64,000 nucleotides of DNA from JAFDZV01 sp964455525. GTDB taxonomy: Bacteria > Bacteroidota > Ignavibacteria > OLB7. The stretch is taken from the NCBI GenBank assembly GCA_964455525.1, contig CAYVWR010000005.1:1-64000 (forward strand). The letters are read 5' to 3'. The position numbers and the translations under genes were made by a program. Below are positions 15,926-25,531 of this stretch, piece after piece (the stretch's first letter is position 1; each line of letters starts with the position of its first letter). Under the pieces are notes generated by a model that made no database searches, had not been told where the DNA came from, and saw only the letters and a program-made list of their open reading frames with translations.

Positions 15926-17182
15926 GTGATCATCCCCCAATCATCATCCAGCGGCAGGCGCATTCAGCCGGAGCGGGTTGTTCTGGTGCTTCTGGCCGTT
16001 GTTCTTGTGCTTATCGTCTGTGCCGGTGTCGTAGACGACGCATCGCTTGGGCAGCGTATCGAGACGGTACGTATCTGGGGGTTTCTGGTATCGGGGATCT
16101 GCGCCATTTCCATTCCGCACATCCTGTTCCCGGAGAGGCTGCTGCATCTGGTGCAGATCGCCAACCCGCGTGGGCCGGTCCTTTTTCGCTATCAGGCATG
16201 GCGTCTCCGCTGGTTTGCCTGTAGCCTGGGGGTCACCTATCTGATCTTTGCCTTCTATGATACGGTGGCCCCGCTTGGCGATCTTCCTGCCAAGGCGCTT
16301 CTGCTGCTGGAGGGATGGCTTTTTCTGTGTGGGCTGCTCTGGTTTGCCCTTCAGAGTTATGGCGTTATCGGCGAGCGTTCGCAGCAGTGGGCCGAGGGGA
16401 CAAAGGGGGGATGGTATCGTACGTTGAACGAGAGCATGCCGTTGTTTCTTGTGCCGCATGGGCTTGTTCCATCGATGCTTGCCACCGGGCGTATCACCGC
16501 GATCGGTGCCGGGGCCATCATCTTCTGTTCAAAGTTTGGCGGCGACGTGGCTCTGGGCTGGCTTGCCGGATTGATTCTCATGGCGCTTGCGGCGGTGCGT
16601 CTGCCGGGGCTGCTGCGCCGCTACGACCGCCATTTCTATCATACCAATGCGTTCTATGACGAGGCATTCCGGACAACCGGGTCTGCCGCAACGGGGGAGC
16701 TTCGGGTGCTTCCGTATGATGCGACCTACTGGGTTCCTTCCCGCTGGCGTCCGAACGTCTGGGGGAGCCTGATGCAGCTCGATCGGCGCCTGCCGATGGG
16801 GCGCGTGATGGTGCCCGCGTTGCTTCTGCTCTGGGGGCTTCATCTTCGCGGGCTTGGCGAGGCGACCATCGACACGTTTCTTGCGATCGTCCTGATAGCA
16901 AAAAACGCGGCGCTGTACCTGACAATCACGCCAGGTTTTGCTCCTCCTGCGTTTCAGGCGGGGATGGGGCGGCCGATGGACTGGGTGGCTGTGCGCTTCT
17001 GTATGAATCTGAAGTGGACCTTCCCTCTGGTTCTGGCGCTTGTTATTATCGTGATCTTCTCCGAGGCACATGGCCTTGGTTATCTGCTCGGCTGGACCGG
17101 GCTTGATCTTCTTCTGGCGCTTGTGAGCGCATTGACCCTGACGTACCTTCATGAATTCCAGTTTCGGAAACAGTACAGCTAA
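15926..17182 (+). CDS. Multi-spanning membrane protein, probable ABC permease
   Basis: A 418-residue integral membrane protein with about eight to ten hydrophobic segments, starting at GTG 15926 behind a GGAAGGG. The first helix is VVLVLLAVVLVLIVCAGVV. No permease family signature is obvious to me. The next gene is an ABC ATPase without its own membrane domain; it starts 32 bases inside this gene in another frame, so the two are co-translated and should form one transporter, with this protein as the membrane half. Substrate and direction cannot be read from the sequence. Confidence 0.7.
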   Translation: MIIPQSSSSGRRIQPERVVLVLLAVVLVLIVCAGVVDDASLGQRIETVRIWGFLVSGICAISIPHILFPERLLHLVQIANPRGPVLFRYQAWRLRWFACSLGVTYLIFAFYDTVAPLGDLPAKALLLLEGWLFLCGLLWFALQSYGVIGERSQQWAEGTKGGWYRTLNESMPLFLVPHGLVPSMLATGRITAIGAGAIIFCSKFGGDVALGWLAGLILMALAAVRLPGLLRRYDRHFYHTNAFYDEAFRTTGSAATGELRVLPYDATYWVPSRWRPNVWGSLMQLDRRLPMGRVMVPALLLLWGLHLRGLGEATIDTFLAIVLIAKNAALYLTITPGFAPPAFQAGMGRPMDWVAVRFCMNLKWTFPLVLALVIIVIFSEAHGLGYLLGWTGLDLLLALVSALTLTYLHEFQFRKQYS

Positions 17183-17813
17183 TCTCCTTCGTGCGGAGAA
17201 TATCGTAAAACGTTATGGCGCCGGTTCGCCGGTGGTGGCGGGGCTTGGCGTGGAATGCGGTGCAGGCACGGCGCTTGGTCTGGTGGGGCCGAACGGTTCC
17301 GGCAAGACCACATTTCTCCGTATGCTTGCTGTAACGTCCTATCCCACATCCGGTGCCATCACCTACAACGGGGTGAATGTGCATGAACATCCCCATACCT
17401 ATCTGGCGCATCTGGGAGTTGTCGGGGACGCTAGCGATCTGCCGCACTATCTGACTGCCACCGAGTTGCTGGAGTGGATACTGCGCGCACGTGGCCGGTG
17501 GAATCCCGAATCGCGTCTCTATGCCGAGGGCATTCTCGACCGGCTTGCGCTGGATGAGCGGCGTCTGACGCTGATCGGAACCTATTCCAGCGGCATGCTG
17601 AAGAAGGCCCAGATAGCGGCGGCGATGGCTGCGCGTCCGGATGTGCTGCTTATGGACGAGCCGTTCCGTGGGCTTGACCGCGACAGCACTGCCGAGGCGA
17701 TAGTTCTGCTGCGGGAATTTCGGGACGCGGGAGGCATCCTCATCATTTCCAGCCATGTGGAGTCGACGCTGGACCCCATCTGCCAGCGTTATCTGGAGTT
17801 CCCCATCCGATAG
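17151..17813 (+). CDS. ABC transporter ATP-binding protein
   Basis: A 220-residue single nucleotide-binding domain: Walker A GPNGSGKTT, signature YSSGMLKK (a variant of LSGGQ), Walker B VLLMDEPFRGLD and the H-loop SSHVES. The form resembles CcmA/DrrA-type ATPases of ABC-2-like exporters. It overlaps the preceding membrane protein gene by 32 bases, which couples the two. The gene ends 78 bases before a convergent peptidase gene. Confidence 0.9.
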   Translation: MNSSFGNSTANLLRAENIVKRYGAGSPVVAGLGVECGAGTALGLVGPNGSGKTTFLRMLAVTSYPTSGAITYNGVNVHEHPHTYLAHLGVVGDASDLPHYLTATELLEWILRARGRWNPESRLYAEGILDRLALDERRLTLIGTYSSGMLKKAQIAAAMAARPDVLLMDEPFRGLDRDSTAEAIVLLREFRDAGGILIISSHVESTLDPICQRYLEFPIR

Positions 17814-17891
17814 CGCTGCTGTTGTCTGGTCGTGTGCCGGCGTCTTCGCTCGCGCACTCTTGTTCTCTTGCGCCCTTTCCTTGCCGGAACC

Positions 17892-19151
17892 CTAGCGTCC
17901 CATAACAACCATGCGTTGTGTTGCCACATATTCTCCGGCTCGCAGAAGGCCGATATAGACGCCCGGCGGGATAGCTCCGGCGTTCCAGGTCATGCTATAT
18001 CTGCCGGCCTCGCGCCAGTCATCAACAACCACGGCTGCGCGTCTGCCATCGAGGGTATAGATCTCCAGCAGCACCTCTGCCGGGGCCGGGAGCCGGAACC
18101 GGATCGTGGTAGAGCCAGTGAAAGGGTTCGGGATATTCTGCTCCAGAGCAAATCCGGCATTGGAGGATGCGGCCATGATGCCGCTTGGCTTGATCGACTC
18201 CAGGTAATCGCCGACGCCGTGCACGATAGCGCGTGCGGTAGAGTCGTACAACCCGGCGCTCTCGCAATTCATATCCTCATAGGTCAATGCCATCACCGCC
18301 GCCCCATAGTTGAACCAGTGCCAGCTTTCCGGGAAATGGGTCGGGGTTTCATTCTTCCAGGCGGTCAGGTAGTGCCACGGTTCCATTCCTTCGGGAAAAT
18401 AGGAGCGGACGCCGGTGATAAACCGTTGCTCCAGTTCCGCGAACTCATCGGAGGTGCCTGCCGCTTCGTGATAGACGAAGTAGCGTTTGCAGGCGAGCGC
18501 CGAATGCATGTTCAGAGCGATGTCGATCGGGATGCGCGATGCCATAAGCTCCGTGAATCGTCCTTTCAGCGCCGCCACCTCCGGCTCCATCGGGGTCTTA
18601 TCCCAGCCACGTTCCAGGTCGATATTATTGGCGTTTTCGCGGGGACGTTCCAGCTCGACGCCATCCGGGTTATACATCGGGACGATATGGAAGATCGTCC
18701 GTTCCAGGAGCATCCGGGGGTACTCGGCACCGGACAGGAGATACTTGATGATCTCATCGGTGACATGGAAGCTCTGAACTTCTCCAGGGTGGGTGCGCGC
18801 ATGGATATAGATGCGTCTTCTTGGCACGGCCGATGGTGCCGCCGAGGTAATCGTCAGCTCCCAGATCCCCCGTCCCTGCACCGATGCGCCAATCGAGTCG
18901 ATTATTGTCACGTTCGGATGCTCTCGCCACCGTGCCAGATCGCTCAGGAGGCTATCGTACCCATAGCCCCAGTTGGGACCAAGTGCATGCAGAAGCTTAT
19001 GAGCCTCTTGTGTGTCGATGCAGCCGCTGCGGCGGGTTGCCGGTTGCGGCCCACCTTCGTTCCCTTCCATCTGTGCTGTTGCGCTGCCGGAGAGCGCAAG
19101 GGCCAGGAGAAGCGTTGGAAGCCATATCATGTTCATCATCGTGCCACTCAT
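17892..19151 (-). CDS. Secreted M14-family zinc carboxypeptidase with T9SS sorting domain
   Basis: About 419 residues; the start at 19151 or 19139 precedes a signal peptide (MIWLPTLLLALALSGSATAQ). The M14 metal site is present: HARTHPGE (HxxE), a later zinc histidine in LNMHSA, and the catalytic Glu in ALTYEDMN. NPDGVELERPRENANNIDLERGWD is typical of M14 peptidases near the substrate-binding Asn-Arg. The C-terminus, with IPNPFTGSTTIRFRL and PPGVYIGLLRAGE, is a T9SS sorting domain. It should cleave C-terminal residues from peptides outside the cell. It sits beside an M16 peptidase on the same strand, about 140 bases apart. Confidence 0.85.
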   Translation of the reverse strand: MSGTMMNMIWLPTLLLALALSGSATAQMEGNEGGPQPATRRSGCIDTQEAHKLLHALGPNWGYGYDSLLSDLARWREHPNVTIIDSIGASVQGRGIWELTITSAAPSAVPRRRIYIHARTHPGEVQSFHVTDEIIKYLLSGAEYPRMLLERTIFHIVPMYNPDGVELERPRENANNIDLERGWDKTPMEPEVAALKGRFTELMASRIPIDIALNMHSALACKRYFVYHEAAGTSDEFAELEQRFITGVRSYFPEGMEPWHYLTAWKNETPTHFPESWHWFNYGAAVMALTYEDMNCESAGLYDSTARAIVHGVGDYLESIKPSGIMAASSNAGFALEQNIPNPFTGSTTIRFRLPAPAEVLLEIYTLDGRRAAVVVDDWREAGRYSMTWNAGAIPPGVYIGLLRAGEYVATQRMVVMGR

Positions 19152-19292
19152 ATCCCAACGATAATGATTTTTCAGGAGAATCGCCTTCTGCAAACCAGCG
19201 GCGGCGCCAATGGATTGCCCCATGACGCCGCCGCACATTCAGCCGGGTGGAGTATCGCTGCCGAGCCTTGCCGGGTTTCTCTTTCGGCGGCT

Positions 19293-22200
19293 CTAGTTCC
19301 GCTGTGTCTGCTGTGTGACAGCCTGAAGCGGCATCCAGAAGTCCCGTGGGTAGAGCCGGTAGAGCGTGGCATCGGCTCCCTCAGCCTTTTTCAGATACTG
19401 CTGGTAGAGTTCAAGCTGTTTATCCGGGCCGATAACGAAGTAGACGCCCCCCTGCACATCCTTCTTGGCCGGCCCGTAGCCGGGGAGGATCGTTCCATAG
19501 ACCTTTTCGCGTCGCTGGTATAGCTCCTGCATAAGCTCCGGCGTATTGCGCATGGCGAGGATGGCCCTGCGGAATCTGCTTACCATATCCGGCGTCACCC
19601 CATCGGCCAGATCGTTTGCCATCGCTTCGCCGCGGGTCTCATAACCGGAGGGGGAGCGGAATTCCCTGAAGGTCTGTGCCACAACATAATCGGCAAGCCC
19701 GGTATCGATGGGCGCTTTCCGGATCTCGTCGATGACAAACCGAATGGTCTGTGGCAGTTCCGGGCAGCGCTCGGCGTAGTAGTTGATCCGTCCGCTTGTG
19801 GGCGAGCTTCCGATGCCATTGCTGTAGGCAAGGCCAGCCCCCCATGTCTTCATGAAGATGCCGTGCGATCCGCCGCCCCCGAATATCTGGGCGGTCATAT
19901 AGTCGAGAAGCGATTCCCGGTCGATATCGTTGTACCCGATAGAGGGGGCGGAGTTGACAAAGACGCCGCTGCCGGTGCTCGGGTTGACGAGGGCGACAAA
20001 GACCGGGTGTGCCGCCTCCGGCATCCGCTCTCTGAGCCGTGCATCGACAAGATTCAGCGATACGGGCGTGGCCGGATAGGTCTGCGTGGTCTGAAGATCG
20101 CCCACCAGGGCATCGATAGCCGGGGCGAGCTTCTCCTGATGTGCCCGCGAGCCGATCATGAACATGCGGGCATTGGAGGCGTGAAGAATCCGTTTGCGGA
20201 GCGCCGTAAGCGCATGCAGCGTCTGCGAAGGGGGCACAAGCAGGTCATGGCGGATCTGGGCGCAGAGATATGCCCAGTCCATCCGGAGCGAGCCGTCCGG
20301 GATATCGGCGAGGGTCAGCCCGAGATCCCTGGCAGCCTCGATTGCAAGAGCCTTTGCGCCGGTCGGAAGGTTCTTGAAGGCGTGAAGGTGGCTTTGCAGC
20401 GGTGGCTTCACGTTCTCTGCCGTTTCGCCCTTGATCGCTCCAAGCAGCCGTTGCAGATCATCCCGGGATGCGCTTGCAGCCGATGCCAGATCATCGAGAA
20501 ATGCCGCTATCGCATCGCGACCCTTTTGTGTGCCCGCATCCTTCAGGAGCCAGCGAAGCCTATGGGCATTATGTGCCTGTGTGAGAAAGGACCGGGTGGC
20601 CAGCAGCAGCCTGTTATCCTGCCGACGGTAGGCGGCGGGAGGATCGTTCACCCATGCCTCCTCGCGCCCCTGCATGGTGTTGCGGAACCCGCTGAGCGCC
20701 TGATCGACCATATCGCGTATGCGGGGGAGATTCTCATCGGCCCAGTAGGGGCTGGTGAGCACACGGCGCATCCACATGATGCTCTTTTCGGTCTCGGCCA
20801 GATCGTTTCCCGCACCGCGCACTACAAGCTCCACACGGCCGGTGCGTGCGTTGGATGAGAAATATGCGTTCAGGCCCAGAATCTCCTGCCGGAGCTTTTC
20901 GGTCATCTCCTCGTATGATATGGCCGTGGCATCCTCCTTGATGCCGACGCCGGTGAGCAGGCCTGGCAGCAGCGAGAGGTAGACCATCTCCTGCTCGGTG
21001 ACGGCATCCAGCCGCAACGCGATGCCGACCGTGGCGCTGGTCATATTATCGAAGGTGGATGCCACCATCGGCACCCCTGCTGCTGTTGTCACACGATAAT
21101 CGAGCTGGTCGTCCAGGGTCAGCGGAGGGGAGTCGATAAACGGCACCCTGGCCGCCCCATCGGCCGTGCGGTCGAGCGCCGCGGTTGTCGCATCATACTC
21201 GGTGGCGTAGCGGCGTATCGCCTCCTGCTCATCGGAAACATTGTAGAGCTGTTTCAGGCGGGCGATTTCGGCGGCGACGCGCTGGATGCGCTCGTGTTCC
21301 TCGTGCTGAATCAATGCGGCGCTGGGGCGTGCGGCGGCGGCATAGGGAACCGATTCGATCAGCTTCCACCGTTTGATATACTCGCGCCAGATATTCCTGC
21401 CGTTTCCAAGCTCCTGCTCGATCGCGTCCAGATCGGATTTCAAGGTCACCGACTTCCTGAAGCCGGGGGTCTTGTTCAGATCATCCAGATGGCTCATCCA
21501 GCCGGACCCGGTGTTGCGGAACCCGAAGCCGGGCGGGGAGTTCACGAACTTTGCAAGCTCACGTCTGGTGCCGGTAATCTGGTTGAGCATCCTGCCGTTG
21601 AACTCCTTCAGTTCCGGTGATCCATCCTTCCATGCAGCGATGCGTTTCAGTTCCTTCACGATCATCGCTCGCACCGTGGCGACCTTGGCCTTGGTCATGG
21701 CGGCCGGAGGATAATCGGAGAGTCCCAGCATGACCGGCTGTCCCTGATCGGAGCTTACCCAGCCGAAGACGCCTGTTGCTCCCAGGTTGCTTGTACGGGT
21801 GCGGGTATCAATGAACAGCTTGTAGAGATTGGTCGTGGCGTCGCCCGCTATATTGTCGATAAAGAGTTGGAGCGTAGAGCGTTCCTTCGGGGCAAGCGAG
21901 AGCTGTGCGGGCCATGCAAAGACAAGCGGACCCGGTTGCGCCTCGTTTCTGCTCGGATATTCCACCATGATGGATGTTCCGGCCGGGGCACCAGCCGGCT
22001 TCGGAAGAGTTGCCTCGGTGACGATGGTGCTGTTCTGCCCGGTTCCGGTCGCGCCAAGGCGCATCAGTATGGCGTCGGTTCTCGCAAGGATATCATCAAG
22101 GGGCATATCGTTTGGGAACGAGCCGATCATGCCCATGTTGCCGAGGAAATAGTGCTCCCGGTGAAACGTGCGGATATCTCTCGGCTGCATCGTCCGAATG

Positions 22201-22907
22201 GCCGAGGGAAGCCCGCCGGAAACGTAGGCCAATGGGTGGTTGGCGCCGTACAGGGCGATATCGAGCGCACGGCTGAGGCGGCTCCAGGGCCGCTCGAAGG
22301 AGCTTACCATTTCGTTGTAGACGGTCCCTTTCTCCTCGATCCGCAGTGTGCTGTCGGCCGGATTCTGCGTAACGCCGAAGTTGCAGACCTCGCGTCGGAT
22401 CTCCTCATTGCTGTAATCCGGGTGCAGAAGTGCGTCGATCCTATCCTCCAGCAATCTGTAGAATACTTCCGCTCCCGCCCCCGTATTGAAATGATAGCAG
22501 GTGCGCGTCTGCTGCGTGAACGCATTGGAGCCGCCAAGCGACATGTCTTCGAGGTTGGAGACGTAGCGCCCCTTGTTCCCTTTGCCCAGAAGCAGATGCT
22601 CCTGGGTATGAGGTTCTCCCATATCGGATGTGGGGAAGGAGTTTACCCACATGAATGCCTGCGGGACCGATTGAATCTGGAGCAGGTCGAACGTAAAACC
22701 GGTCTGTTCGTGGATGAATCGTGCTCCCATCGGCTTGTCGGCGTCATCCAGATATAATGCCGTGGTGCGGAAACCGTGGGTGACCGTTCCTTCCGGGAGA
22801 TTATCGAATGGCATTGTGCCTCCCTGGGCGTGGGCCAGTACACCGGTGCAGAACAAGGCCAGTGCCATGGTCGGCAGCCATTGGCCGATAGTAACTAGTG
22901 GGTTCAT
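19293..22907 (-). CDS. Secreted M16C-family zinc metallopeptidase (PreP-like)
   Basis: A 1204-residue protein; start 22907 gives a signal peptide (MALALFCTGVLAHAQ), so it acts in the periplasm or outside. The inverted zinc motif HTQEH of M16 peptidases is in GEPHTQEHLLLG, with the downstream acidic residues in KGTVYNEMVSSF. The layout of four M16 modules with a helical linker resembles presequence proteases (PreP/Cym1), which form a closed chamber and degrade unfolded peptides. At about 1200 residues it is longer than typical PreP of about 1000. It lies between an M14 carboxypeptidase and a CWC protein, all minus strand. Confidence 0.88.
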   Translation of the reverse strand: MNPLVTIGQWLPTMALALFCTGVLAHAQGGTMPFDNLPEGTVTHGFRTTALYLDDADKPMGARFIHEQTGFTFDLLQIQSVPQAFMWVNSFPTSDMGEPHTQEHLLLGKGNKGRYVSNLEDMSLGGSNAFTQQTRTCYHFNTGAGAEVFYRLLEDRIDALLHPDYSNEEIRREVCNFGVTQNPADSTLRIEEKGTVYNEMVSSFERPWSRLSRALDIALYGANHPLAYVSGGLPSAIRTMQPRDIRTFHREHYFLGNMGMIGSFPNDMPLDDILARTDAILMRLGATGTGQNSTIVTEATLPKPAGAPAGTSIMVEYPSRNEAQPGPLVFAWPAQLSLAPKERSTLQLFIDNIAGDATTNLYKLFIDTRTRTSNLGATGVFGWVSSDQGQPVMLGLSDYPPAAMTKAKVATVRAMIVKELKRIAAWKDGSPELKEFNGRMLNQITGTRRELAKFVNSPPGFGFRNTGSGWMSHLDDLNKTPGFRKSVTLKSDLDAIEQELGNGRNIWREYIKRWKLIESVPYAAAARPSAALIQHEEHERIQRVAAEIARLKQLYNVSDEQEAIRRYATEYDATTAALDRTADGAARVPFIDSPPLTLDDQLDYRVTTAAGVPMVASTFDNMTSATVGIALRLDAVTEQEMVYLSLLPGLLTGVGIKEDATAISYEEMTEKLRQEILGLNAYFSSNARTGRVELVVRGAGNDLAETEKSIMWMRRVLTSPYWADENLPRIRDMVDQALSGFRNTMQGREEAWVNDPPAAYRRQDNRLLLATRSFLTQAHNAHRLRWLLKDAGTQKGRDAIAAFLDDLASAASASRDDLQRLLGAIKGETAENVKPPLQSHLHAFKNLPTGAKALAIEAARDLGLTLADIPDGSLRMDWAYLCAQIRHDLLVPPSQTLHALTALRKRILHASNARMFMIGSRAHQEKLAPAIDALVGDLQTTQTYPATPVSLNLVDARLRERMPEAAHPVFVALVNPSTGSGVFVNSAPSIGYNDIDRESLLDYMTAQIFGGGGSHGIFMKTWGAGLAYSNGIGSSPTSGRINYYAERCPELPQTIRFVIDEIRKAPIDTGLADYVVAQTFREFRSPSGYETRGEAMANDLADGVTPDMVSRFRRAILAMRNTPELMQELYQRREKVYGTILPGYGPAKKDVQGGVYFVIGPDKQLELYQQYLKKAEGADATLYRLYPRDFWMPLQAVTQQTQRN

Positions 22908-22981
22908 GATCGTCAGGTTGCACGGATTGGTTGAACTCGGACTATGCTTTCCGTTCAGGATGCGGGGCAGGGGATGGGAGG

Positions 22982-23206
22982 TTACACGCCATGTGTCTGG
23001 TGCCCGGCACCGCCTTCGATGCATCTACGGCAGATGCATGAGATGTTGCGCGCTTCCGGTGGGATCTTCTCCAGGACCTCTGCCGGGATGAGCAATGAGG
23101 TGCACCAGCAGGGGGCATCGGGGTCGGCCCCGGCCAGCATTGCGCAGCCGTTTGCGGTGCCACAAAGAGGGCAGATCGAAACGTTTGGGACGTCGTCGAT
23201 GTTCAC
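22982..23206 (-). CDS. Cysteine-rich CWC family protein
   Basis: A 74-residue protein with the Cys pattern of the CWC family: CPLCGTANGCAM, then CWC, then ISCICRRC. The cysteines probably bind zinc or another metal. No catalytic role is known to me for this family. It lies 75 bases upstream of the M16 peptidase start on the same strand and may be co-transcribed with it. The small size and exact motif support a real gene despite strong overlap with other open frames. Confidence 0.85.
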   Translation of the reverse strand: MNIDDVPNVSICPLCGTANGCAMLAGADPDAPCWCTSLLIPAEVLEKIPPEARNISCICRRCIEGGAGHQTHGV

Positions 23207-23447
23207 GTTTGTACCTGAGAGCCGACTGGTTCCGGAAAATGGCGGCCGCGCGGTGGTTTGTGCAGCAGGTGACCGCCGGCAAGAGCGGGCAACATAGGAT
23301 TTTGAGCGGCTGCGGGCAAGAGCGGATAGCCACCCGTTGCAGGGCGGGGGCTATCACAGGGAAGGAGGTCGCGCAAGGACGCGGAGAGACAGGGGAGGAA
23401 GGGAGCGCGAGCCTTGTGTGGCTGGCGTTTGCGCAGAGGGGCGCTCT

Positions 23448-25370
23448 TTATTTGTATCCCTCCGCCTGAAGCCTGAACAGCTCTGCGTAAAGCCCGTTGC
23501 CCAGTACCAGGTGGTCGTGTGTCCCCTCCTCTATGATGGTGCCGTTGCGCAGCACGATGATCCTGTCGGCCATACGTACCGTGGAGAAACGGTGGGAGAT
23601 GATGACGGCCATTCTTCCGGCAACAAGCTCAGAGAATCGAAGAAAGACCTCGTATTCGGCCCGTGCATCGAGCGCGGCGGTTGGCTCGTCCAGGATCAGT
23701 ACCTGCGCATCGCGCATGTAGGCGCGTGCAAGCGCAACTTTCTGCCACTCGCCGCCGGAGAGATCCACACCCCCCTCGAAACGTCTGCCGAGCATCTGGC
23801 GATAGCCGCCGCCGAAGCGTTCCAGAAGCGCCGATGCAAGCGATTTCTCCGCCGCCGTCACGATCGTGGCGGGCGGCGGACCGGCTGCTGCTGCCGTGGC
23901 CTTGGTGGCGCCGTCGATGCCGTCAGCCGCATCGAAATAGCTTCGTACCGTGTCGATGCCGCCAACGCCGATGTTCTCGTCGAACCGAAGGTCGTAACGG
24001 ACGAAATCCTGGAAGATCACGCTGATGGCCTGGCGCACCGATACAAGATCGTAGTCGCGCAGATCGACCCCGTCCAGCAGGATGCGTCCCTCGGTCGGCT
24101 CGTACAGCCGCGCCAGAAGCTTCGTCAGCGTGGTCTTGCCCGCTCCGTTTTCCCCGACGAATGCAATGCGCTCTCCCTGGCGTAGCTCGAAGTTGATGCC
24201 GCGTACCGCCCACCGATCGCTTCCCGGATAACGGAATCCTACGTTCTCGAAGACAAATCCCCGCTGGATCGGCCGTGGCACCGGGAGCGCGCCCGGGGAG
24301 GAGGCGATGGATGGTTTGAGATCGAAGAAATCGAACAGATCCTTCAGATACAGGCTCTGCTGGTAGATGTCGCTGGCGCCCATCAGAAGCCGCTCGATAA
24401 GATCGCGGCTACGGGCGAACGAACCCGCCAGGAAGGTGAGCGTGCCGATGGTGATAAGCCCACCGACCGCCTCCATCAGAATGACGACATAGGCGCCATA
24501 ATATCCAAGCGTGCCAACTATCGAGAGCAGGGTTGCCACGATGCCTTTGCGGATGGAAAGCTTCTTGTTCTCCTCGTAAAATCGGGTCGAGAGCGCACGA
24601 TATCGCTGGACCAGCCAGGAGGCCAGTCCGAACATCTGGACCTCCTTGGCGGTCTGGTCGCTGGCGCCCAGAAACCGGATGTAATCAAGCTGGCGCCGCT
24701 CAGGCGTCCAGCGGTACAGCAGTGAATATTGAAGCGATGCAAAATGGGTTTCGCCAAGAAAGCTTGGCAGCACAGCCACGATCAGAAGGATGAGCAGCCA
24801 GGGGATATAGACGAACAGAGCAGCGCCAAGCGAGATCAGGGTAAGCATGCTCTGCGCAATCGTGACAAGCTGCGTCAGAAGGCCGATTCTCCCAACAGTC
24901 TGGCGACGAGCGCGTTCCAGCCGGTCGTAGAATTCAGGATCTTCAAAATAATAAAGGTCGAGCGTGGCCGCATGCTCCATCAGCCGTATGCTGCTGTGGT
25001 TGGAGAAGAGATCGCCGAGCAGACTTTCCACAAGCGATGAAACCCGCGAGAGCACCTCTCCAGCCAGCACGATCGCGATTTCCAGGGCCACAAGCCTCCA
25101 GAGTTCTGAGAGATCGTGCGGAGCGGTCTGGAGTGCTATCACCTCATCGATGATAAGCTTGCCAACCCAGAGCGTCGCCACCGGGATGAATGCACGCACC
25201 AACCGGAGCACCACCATCGTTGTGGTATACCCTCGATGGGTTTCCCAGACAAGCTTGATGAGCGGCGGGATATAGCCAAGCGCCGCCACACGCTCGCGCA
25301 TCGTGGTGGGCTTTTTCTTTTCCTCAAGCGGGGCGCGGCCCCTTCGGTTGAAATTGTCGGGTCGAATCAT
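23448..25370 (-). CDS. ABC exporter half-transporter (fused membrane and ATPase domains)
   Basis: A 640-residue type IV ABC exporter subunit. Residues up to about 340 are the six-helix membrane domain (VLRLVRAFIPVATLWVGKLIIDEVIA; LILLIVAVLPSFLGE). The ATPase domain has Walker A GENGAGKTT, signature LSGGEWQK, Walker B VLILDEPTAALD and H-loop ISHRFST. An unusual Ala/Gly/Pro-rich insert (about ATKATAAAAGPPPATI) sits between the Q-loop region and the signature. It probably works as a homodimer. Substrates of this class are lipids, drugs or peptides. The start at 25370 is uncertain; Met24 is an alternative. Confidence 0.9.
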   Translation of the reverse strand: MIRPDNFNRRGRAPLEEKKKPTTMRERVAALGYIPPLIKLVWETHRGYTTTMVVLRLVRAFIPVATLWVGKLIIDEVIALQTAPHDLSELWRLVALEIAIVLAGEVLSRVSSLVESLLGDLFSNHSSIRLMEHAATLDLYYFEDPEFYDRLERARRQTVGRIGLLTQLVTIAQSMLTLISLGAALFVYIPWLLILLIVAVLPSFLGETHFASLQYSLLYRWTPERRQLDYIRFLGASDQTAKEVQMFGLASWLVQRYRALSTRFYEENKKLSIRKGIVATLLSIVGTLGYYGAYVVILMEAVGGLITIGTLTFLAGSFARSRDLIERLLMGASDIYQQSLYLKDLFDFFDLKPSIASSPGALPVPRPIQRGFVFENVGFRYPGSDRWAVRGINFELRQGERIAFVGENGAGKTTLTKLLARLYEPTEGRILLDGVDLRDYDLVSVRQAISVIFQDFVRYDLRFDENIGVGGIDTVRSYFDAADGIDGATKATAAAAGPPPATIVTAAEKSLASALLERFGGGYRQMLGRRFEGGVDLSGGEWQKVALARAYMRDAQVLILDEPTAALDARAEYEVFLRFSELVAGRMAVIISHRFSTVRMADRIIVLRNGTIIEEGTHDHLVLGNGLYAELFRLQAEGYK

Positions 25371-25531
25371 ACGATTTCATGAGTGCGGAGAGATGCTGCC
25401 GGGACCAGATGCCGGAGGCGGCCGTAGAGCAGCCAGAGTATTTTTTTTTGACTGGGACCGGACCCACCCCACTGCCATGCCTGGCTGAAAGGGCAGGGTG
25501 CGCACGGCACGATGGCATGAACGCCGGGCAT

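Noticed and set aside
17832..19523. Plus-strand open frame of 563 codons
   Set aside because: It lies opposite the M14 carboxypeptidase with complete zinc motifs; no domain on this strand.
25441..25450. T-homopolymer run between ggt and the ABC exporter
   Set aside because: A run of about ten T without a hairpin; more likely slippage or part of a promoter than a terminator.
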